Source: Oscarella lobularis
Taxonomy: Eukaryota > Porifera > Homoscleromorpha > Homosclerophorida > Oscarellidae
Length of the DNA stretch: 64,000 nucleotides
Reading direction: 5' to 3'
Assembly: GCF_947507565.1 (NCBI RefSeq)
Contig: NC_089191.1
Location: forward strand, 434,001-498,000
Made by a program: the position numbers and the translations under genes. The notes under the pieces were generated by a model, which was not told the origin of the DNA, did not search any database, and saw only the letters and a list, made by a program, of their open reading frames with translations. Of the stretch, positions 56,701 through 64,000 are shown one piece after another; position 1 is the stretch's first letter; each line of letters opens with the position of its first letter.

Positions 56701-59700
56701 AATTGAGGGCCTAAACTTTGATTCTAAAGGACTGAATATTAAATTGAGGGCCTAAACTTTGATTCTAAGGGCCTAAATATTAAATTGAGGGCCTAAACTT
56801 TGATTCTAAGGACGTAAACATTAAATTGAGGGCCTAAACTTTGACTCTAAGGGACTGAATATTCAATTGAGGGCCTAAACTTTGATTCTAAGGGCCTAAA
56901 TATTAAATTGAGGGCCTAAACTTTGACTCTAAGGGACTGAATATTAAATTGAGGGCCTAAACTTTGATTCTAAGAGCCTAAATATAAAATTGAGGGCCTA
57001 AACTTTGATTCTAAGGACCTAAATATTAAATTGAGGGCCTAAACTTTGACTCTAAGGGACTCAAATTTAATTGAGAGCCTAAACTTTGATTCGAAGGGAC
57101 TAAATATTAAATTGAGGGCCTAAACTTTGATTCTACGGACTGAATATTAAATTGAGGGCCTAAACTTTGACTCTAAGGGACTGAATATTAAATAGAGGGC
57201 CTAAACTTTGACTCTAAGGGACTGAATATTAAATTGAGGGCCTAAACTTTGATTCTAAGGGCCTAAATATAAAATTGAGGGCCTAAACTTTGACTCTAAG
57301 GGACTGAATATTAAATTGAGGGCCTAAACTTTGATTCTAAGAGCCTAAATATTAAATTGAGGGCCTAAACTTTGATTCGAAGAGCCCAAATATTAAATTG
57401 AGGGCCTAAACTTTGATTCTAAGGGCCTAAACATTAAATTGAGGGCCTAAACTTTGACTCTAAGGGACTGAATATTCAATTGAGGGCCTAAACTTTGATT
57501 CTAAGGGTCTAAATATTAAATTGAGGGCCTAAACTTTGACTCTAAGGGTCTAAATATTAAATTGAGGGCCTAAACTTTGACTCTAAGAGCCTAAATATTA
57601 AATTAAGGGCCTAAACTTTGATTCTACGGGACTGAATATTAAATTGAGGGCCTAAACTTTGACTCTAAGAGCCTAAATATTAAATTAAGGGCCTAAACTT
57701 TGATTCTACGGGACTGAATATTAAATTGAGGGCCTAAACTTTGACTCTAAGGGCCTAAATATTAAATTGAGGGCCTAAACTTTGATTCTAAGGGCCTAAA
57801 TATTCAATTGAGGGCCTAAACTTTGATTCTAAGAGCCTAAATATTAAATTGAGGGCCTAAACTTTGACTCTAAGGGACTGAATATTAAATTGAGGGCCTA
57901 AACTTTGATTCTAAGGACCTAAATATAAAATTGAGGGCCTAAACTTTGATTCTAAGGACCTAAATATTAAATTGAGGGCCTAAACTTTGACTCTAAGGGA
58001 CTGAATATTCAATTGAGGGCCTAAACTTTGATTCTAAGGGCCTAAATATTAAATTGAGGGCCTAAACTTTGACTCTAAGAGCCTAAATATTAAATTGAGA
58101 GCCTAAACTTTGATTCTAAGAGACTGAATATTAAATTGAGGGCCTAAACTTTGATTCTAAGAGCCTAAATATTAAATTGAGGGCCTAAACTTTGATTCGA
58201 AGAGCCCAAATATTAAATTGAGGGCCTAAACTTTGATTCGAAGAGCCCAAATATTAAATTGAGGGCCTAAACTTTGATTCTAAGGGACTGAATATTAAAT
58301 TGAGAGCCTAAACTTTGATTCTAAGGGCCTAAATATTAAACTGAGGGCCTAAACTTTGATTCGAAGAGCCCAAATATTAAATTGAGGGCCTAAACTTTGA
58401 TTCGAAGAGCCCAAATATTCAATTGAGGGCCTAAACTTTGATTCTAAGGGCCTAAATATTAAATTCAGGGCCTAAACTTTGATTCTAAGAGACTGAATAT
58501 TAAATTGAGGGCCTAAACTTTGATTCTAAGAGCCTAAATATTAAATTGAGGGCCTAAACTTTGATTCGAAGAGCCCAAGTATTAAATTGAGGGCCTAAAC
58601 TTTGACTCTAAGGGCCTAAATATTAAATTGAGGGCCTAAACTTTGATTCTAAAGGACTGAATATTAAATTGAGGGCCTAAACTTTGATTCTAAGGGCCTA
58701 AATATTAAATTGAGGGCCTAAACTTTGATTCTAAGGACGTAAACATTAAATTGAGGGCCTAAACTTTGACTCTAAGGGACTGAATATTCAATTGAGGGCC
58801 TAAACTTTGATTCTAAGGGCCTAAATATTAAATTGAGGGCCTAAACTTTGACTCTAAGGGACTGAATATTAAATTGAGGGCCTAAACTTTGATTCTAAGA
58901 GCCTAAATATAAAACTGAGGGCCTAAACTTTGATTCTAAGGACCTAAATATTAAATTGAGGGCCTAAACTTTGACTCTAAGGGACTCAAATTTAATTGAG
59001 AGCCTAAACTTTGATTCGAAGGGTCTAAATATTAAATTGAGGGCCTAAACTTTGATTCTAAGGGACTAAATATTAAATTGAGGGCCTAAACTTTGATTCT
59101 ACGGACTGAATATTAAATTGAGGGCCTAAACTTTGACTCTAAGGGACTGAATATTAAATAGAGGGCCTAAAATTTGACTCTAAGGGACTGAATATTAAAT
59201 TGAGGGCCTAAACTTTGATTCTAAGGGCCTAAATATAAAATTGAGGGCCTAAACTTTGACTCTAAGGGACTGAATATTAAATTGAGGGCCTAAACTTTGA
59301 CTCTAAGGGCCTAAATATTAAATTGAGGGCCTAAACTTTGATTCTAAGGACCTAAATATTCAATTGACGGCCTAAACTTTGATTCTAAGGGCCTAAATAT
59401 TAAATTGAGGGCCTAAACTTTGACTCTAAGGGACTGAATATTAAATTGAGGGCCTAAACTTTGATTCTAAGGACCTAAATATAAAATTGAGGGCCTAAAC
59501 TTTGACTCTAAGGGCCTAAATATTAAATTGAGAGCCTAAACTTTGATTCTAAGAGACTGAATATTAAATTGAGGGCCTAAACTTTGATTCTAAGAGCCTA
59601 AATATTAAATTGAGGGCCTAAACTTTTATTCGAAGAGCCCAAATATTAAATTGAGGGCCTAAACTTTGACTCTAATGGCCTAAATATTAAATTGAGGAGC

Positions 59701-62700
59701 TAAACTTTGATTCTAAACGACTGAATATTAAATTGAGGGCCTAAACTTTGATTCTAAGGGCCTAAATATTAAATTGAGGGCCTAAACTTTCATTCGAAGA
59801 GCCCAAATATTAAATTGAGGGCCTAAACTTTGACTCTAAGGGCCTAAATATTAAATTGAGGGCCTAAACTTTGATTCGAAGAGCCCAAGTATTAAATTGA
59901 GGGCCTAAACTTTGACTCTAAGGGCCTAAATATTAAATTGAGGGCCTAAACTTTGACTCTAAGGGACTGAATATTAAATTGAGGGCCTAAACTTTGATTC
60001 GAAGAGCCCAAATATTAAATTGAGGGCCTAAACTTTGACTCTAAGGGCCTAAATATTAAATTGAGGGCCTAAACTTTGATTCGAAGAGCCCAAATATTAA
60101 ATTGAGGGCCTAAACTTTGACTCTAAGGGACTGAATATTAAATTGAGGGCCTAAACTTTGATTCTAAGGGCCTAAATATTAAATTGAGGGCCTAAACTTT
60201 GATTCGAAGAGCCCAAATATTAAATTGAGGGCCTAAACTTTGACTCTAAAGGCCTAAATATTAAATTGAGGGCCAAAACTTTGATTCTAAGGGCCTAAAT
60301 ATTCAATTGAGGGCCTAAACTTTGATTCTAAGGGCCTAAATATTAAATTGAGAGCCTAAACTTTGACTCTAAGGGACTGAATATTAAATTGAGGGCCTAA
60401 ACTTTGATTCTAAGGGCCTAAATATAAAATTGAGAACCTAAACTTTGATTCAAAGGACCTAAATATTAAATTGAGGGCCTAAACTTTGACTCTAAGGGAC
60501 TGAATATTCAATTGAGGGCCTAAACTTTGATTCTAAGGGTCTAAATATTAAATTGAGGGCCTAAACTTTGATTCTAAGGGACTAAATATTAAATTGAGGG
60601 CCTAAACTTTGATTCTACGGGACTGAATATTAAATTGAGGGCCTAAACTTTGATTCGAAGAGCCCAAATATTAAATTGAGGGCCTAAACTTTGATTCTAA
60701 GGAACTAAATATTAAATTGAGGGCCTAAACTTTGATTCTAAGGGCCTAAATATTAAATTGAGGGCCTAAACTTTGATTCTACGGGACTGAATATTAAATT
60801 GAGAACCTAAACTTTGATTCGAAGAGCCCAAATATTCAATTGAGGGCCTAAACTTTGATTCTAAGGGACTAAATATTAAATTGAGAGCCTAAACTTTGAC
60901 TCTAAGGGACTGAATATTAAATTGAGGGCCTAAACTTTGATTCTAAGGGCCTAAATATAAAATTGAGGGCCTAAACTTTGATTCTAAGGACCTAAATATT
61001 AAATTGAGGGCCTAAACTTTGACTCTAAGGGACTGAATATTCAATTGAGGGCCTAAACTTTGATTCTAAGGGTCTAAATATTAAATTGAGGGCCTAAACT
61101 TTGATTCTAAGGGACTAAATATTAAATTGAGGGCCTAAACTTTGATTCTACGGGACTGAATATTAAATTGAGGGCCTAAACTTTGATTCGAAGAGCCCAA
61201 ATATTAAATTGAGGGCCTAAACTTTGATTCTAAGGGACTAAATATTAAATTGAGGGCCTAAACTTTGATTCTAAGGGCCTAAATATTAAATTGAGGGCCT
61301 AAACTTTGATTCTACGGGACTGAATATTAAATTGAGAACCTAAACTTTGATTCGAAGAGCCCAAATATTAAATTGAGGGCCTAAACTTTGATTCTAAGGG
61401 ACTAAATATTAAATTGAGGGCCTAAACTTTGATTCTAAGGGCCTAAATATTAAATTGAGGGCCTAAACTTTGATTCTACGGGACTGAATATTAAATTGAG
61501 GGCCTAAACTTTGATTCGAAGAGCCCAAATATTAAATTGAGGGCCTAAACTTTGACTCTAAGGGACTGAATATTCAATTGAGGGCCTAAACTTTGATTCT
61601 AAGGGTCTCAATATTAAATTGAGGGCCTAAACTTTGATTCTAAGGGCCTAAATATTAAATTGAGGGCCTAAACTTTGATTCTACGGGACTGAATATTAAA
61701 TTGAGGGCCTAAACTTTGATTCGAAGAGCCCAAATATTAAATTGAGGGCCTAAACTTTGACTCTAAGGGACTGAATATTAAATTCAGGGCCTAAACTTTC
61801 ATTCTAAGGGCCTAAATATTCAATTGAGGGCCTAAACTTTGATTCTAAGGGCCTAAATATTAAATTGAGGGCCTAAACTTTGACTCTAAGGGACTGAATA
61901 TTAAATTGAGGGCCTAAACTTTGATTCTAAGGGTCTAAATATTAAATTGAGGGCCTAAACTTTGATTCTAAGGGCCTAAATATTAAATTGAGGGCCTAAA
62001 CTTTGATTCTAAGGGCCTAAATATTAAATTGAGAGCCTAAACTTTGATTCTACGGGACTGAATATTAAATTGAGGGCCTAAACTTTGATTCGAAGAGCCC
62101 AAATATTAAATTGAGGGCCTAAACTTTGACTCTAAGGGACTGAATATTCAATTGAGGGCCTAAACTTTGATTCTAAGGGTCTAAATATTAAATTGAGGGC
62201 CTAAACTTTGATTCTAAGGGCCTAAATATTAAATTGAGGGCCTAAACTTTGATTCTACCCGACTGAATATTAAATTGAGGGCCTAAACTTTGATTCGAAG
62301 AGCCCAAATATTAAATTGAGGGCCTAAACTTTGACTCTAAGAGACTGAATTTTAAATTGAGGGCCTAAACTTTGATTCTAAGGGCCTAAATATTAAATTG
62401 AGGGCCTAAACTTTGATTCGAAGAGCCCAAATATTAAATTGAGGGCCTAAACTTTGACTCTAAGGGCCTAAATATTAAATTGAGGGCCTAAACTTTGATT
62501 CTTAGGTCTTAAATATTAACATAATAATAATAGAAAGGAGTCTTACTCTCTTGTGAAGTTGCTGTTGCACTTGTTGCTGATGTTTTGAAACTTGGCGTTG
62601 ATAGTTGGCCAGTTTGTTCGTATCCTGGACGATCTCTTCAATGCCCTCCATCAGGAGATGAACATTCTTTTCCAAGACAGCACTAAAATACGCATGGGAT

Positions 62701-63703
62701 TCATTAATTAATTAAACGCATTAAAATTAAGTGTTACCTTGTTCCGAGGCCTAGAAAATCGTTGGGAACGTCCTGTGATTCTTCTTCTTCGCCCATTTCC
62801 AAAAGGAAGGCGCGTATGAGATGGGAATTTTTTATTACGAGCGAAACTTCCTCGAATAGTCTTTCGAAGCTCAAACCACTCTTGTTAAAACTATGGGGAA
62901 AAAGAAAAAAAATCAACTAAGATAGTACAATAATAAATAAAAATATAGATTACTTTTCGAGAGAGAGCTCCTGAGCTTCTTTGCTCAACGCCATAAAATC
63001 GGCAGACAAGCGATACGCCTTGAGACTCAAACAACCCTGACGAGTCCGCAAAGGATCTAAAAAAATTAAACAATAAGATTAAGAATTATGTGATCACCTG
63101 CCTACTCCCCCACCGTATAAAAGGACAATGGATTCTTCTATGGATTTCTGATAGTTCAGTTGAGACTCGACCAGCGTCTTATTCAAACTCGAGCGAACGA
63201 ACGTGGACTGATACCAGCCGACTTGCATGTGATCGACGTTCACTTCGCGTAGCAATCGCATCATCTCCATCTGATAGTCACGCACTGAGAAAAAAAACAC
63301 CTAAACTTAGACAATATATACTGTACCTGTACTATATATTACACATAGAGCGGACTACGTAACTCTATCTTCGATTTCAAGACTCCAGACACTCGTTTCG
63401 TATTTTTCTTCTTATTTTTTTACCTTGAGCCGAGTCGTCGTCATCATCGTCGCCTCGTGGCGAGGGAAACGGAAAGCAATTCGTTATTTCGAGTCGTTTC
63501 GCTCCCTCGTCGATGAGACCGACTAGGACGCCCTGAACGAGTTCGGGGCCGCCTCCTTCTTGCTCGCAATGTTGAATGATTTTCAGGACCACCTGAAAAG
63601 AGGCCTCACCTTCGACAAGAAAAATCCAAGAACGACTTACGAGACCGTCGACTTGAATACTTTCTATCGGAACGCCGATCGTCATTCCAGAGGATCCAGC
63701 CAT
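41770..63703 (-). CDS. EIF3H: Translation initiation factor eIF3 subunit h
   Basis: MPN-domain subunit of eIF3. Seven exons on the minus strand: 63641-63703, 63424-63592, 63114-63284, 62954-63056, 62738-62890, 62547-62682 and 41770-41979. They join in frame to about 334 aa. MPN part: [61 protein letters not shown] and WYQSTF. C-terminal part: [12 protein letters not shown], then [39 protein letters not shown] and [17 protein letters not shown]. The junction after LHKR spans a single intron of 20,567 bp (41980-62546), nearly all of it 41-bp tandem repeat. Other introns of this gene are 48-139 nt. The junction is supported by the conserved QQQ..RRQQEN order of this protein in animals. Confidence 0.92.
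42021..62517. repeat. Tandem array, 41-bp monomer, about 500 copies
   Basis: Nearly uninterrupted head-to-tail array of 20.5 kb. Each 41-bp monomer holds two related halves that both begin AGGGCCTAAA; one continues CTTTGATTCTA, the other TATTAAATTG. Main variants: GATTCTAAGGGCCT, GACTCTAAGGGACT and GATTCGAAGAGCCC in the first half, and TATTCAATT for TATTAAATT in the second. The unit is not a multiple of three and has stops in every phase, so no reading frame exists. Marker variants recur at exact multiples of 41 (for example 8,856 bp = 216 units), showing large block duplication. The whole array lies in the last intron of EIF3H and is flanked on both sides by AAT-rich sequence. Confidence 0.98.
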
Positions 63704-63788
63704 CGCGTTTTCAGCGTTTGGGAGTCGAACGCTCAATGCGCATGCGTTTGCCGCCAACTCGTGTTTTCGTCTCTCATTCTGCGCCGAA

Positions 63789-63978
63789 ATGCTGTTTTCC
63801 TATCGCTATCTCAAGGAGGAGCACTTTCGCGGCTTCGACAAGTACAAGGTAAGTGCGCCGGCAGCGAAAAACGCACCAATTCTGCAGCCGCGTCCGTTTT
63901 GCTTCGTAGTACAGCGCAATCGACACGTCCCCGCTCTCCACGTACGTCATGCACCCATTCTGGAACGCTGCAGTCAAC
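63789..63978 (+). CDS. SELENOI: Ethanolaminephosphotransferase 1-like, N-terminus (cut by window end)
   Basis: CDP-alcohol phosphotransferase of phosphatidylethanolamine synthesis, an ER/Golgi membrane enzyme. Two exons are present, 63789-63848 and 63910-63978, reading [20 protein letters not shown] then [29 protein letters not shown](I/V)[12 protein letters not shown] is the N-terminal signature of SELENOI and close relatives. The catalytic CDP-alcohol motif and any selenocysteine codon would lie beyond the window, so the selenoprotein status cannot be judged. Divergent from EIF3H with 85 bp between start codons. Confidence 0.85.
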
Positions 63979-64000
63979 GTGAGAACTCTCCTCGCCTCTA

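Noticed and set aside
42021-62517. CRISPR-like array of regular repeats
   Set aside because: The units are contiguous with no unique spacers, vary by point changes, and lie in an animal intron; it is a satellite.
42021-62517. Interstitial telomere sequence, because the reverse strand contains TTTAGGC
   Set aside because: The motif occurs only twice per 41-bp unit with unrelated sequence between; not a telomeric repeat.

Overview
The window looks like nuclear DNA of a non-bilaterian animal, most likely a sponge. Genes are packed tightly on both strands and very short spliceosomal introns (often 37-60 nt) are the rule. The gene set is clearly metazoan: MYC, a SOX30-like HMG factor, HDAC1/2, EB1, EOGT and an Ig receptor with a SEFIR tail. 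Neither the species nor the phylum can be fixed from sequence alone; a sponge (perhaps homoscleromorph) is my inference. Gene names rest on recalled family signatures and reading-frame continuity across splice sites, not on database searches.

Layout. 1-8.1 kb: 3' end of an acetyl-CoA synthetase (+), a degenerate IMPase/PAP-phosphatase paralogue (-), a KCTD-type BTB/pentapeptide protein (-), V-ATPase c'' (+), UMP-CMP kinase (-) and HDAC1/2 (+). 8.1-19.5 kb: a long leader region, MYC (+), the intact PAP phosphatase BPNT2 (-), a membrane-anchored laminin-EGF/C39-like/DUF2135 protein (+), NDUFAF5 (-) and EB1 (+). 19.6-31.4 kb: an Ig-TM-SEFIR receptor (+) whose stop overlaps that of mitochondrial thioredoxin (-), an intron-containing tRNA-Asp, ENOSF1 (-), a class III sugar transporter (-), RIOK1 (+) and EOGT (-). 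31.4-41.7 kb: SOX30-like (+), a 16-exon gene joining an F-BAR domain to a C-terminal J domain (-), ribulose-phosphate epimerase (+), an approximately 0.9 kb foldback element, TMEM216 (-) and MRPL21 (+).

41.7-64 kb is dominated by about 500 copies of a 41-bp tandem repeat. It lies entirely inside the last intron of eIF3h (-), making that intron 20,567 bp. Divergent to eIF3h is the first part of a SELENOI-like ethanolaminephosphotransferase (+), cut by the window end.

Most genes are unrelated housekeeping genes sharing compact promoters rather than one pathway. The points most worth following are the F-BAR/J-domain fusion, the intronic satellite with its 216-monomer internal duplication, at least six GC-AG introns (about 5-6% of those I reconstructed), the Ig-SEFIR receptor, the tRNA-Asp intron, and a degenerate/intact pair of PAP-phosphatase paralogues.
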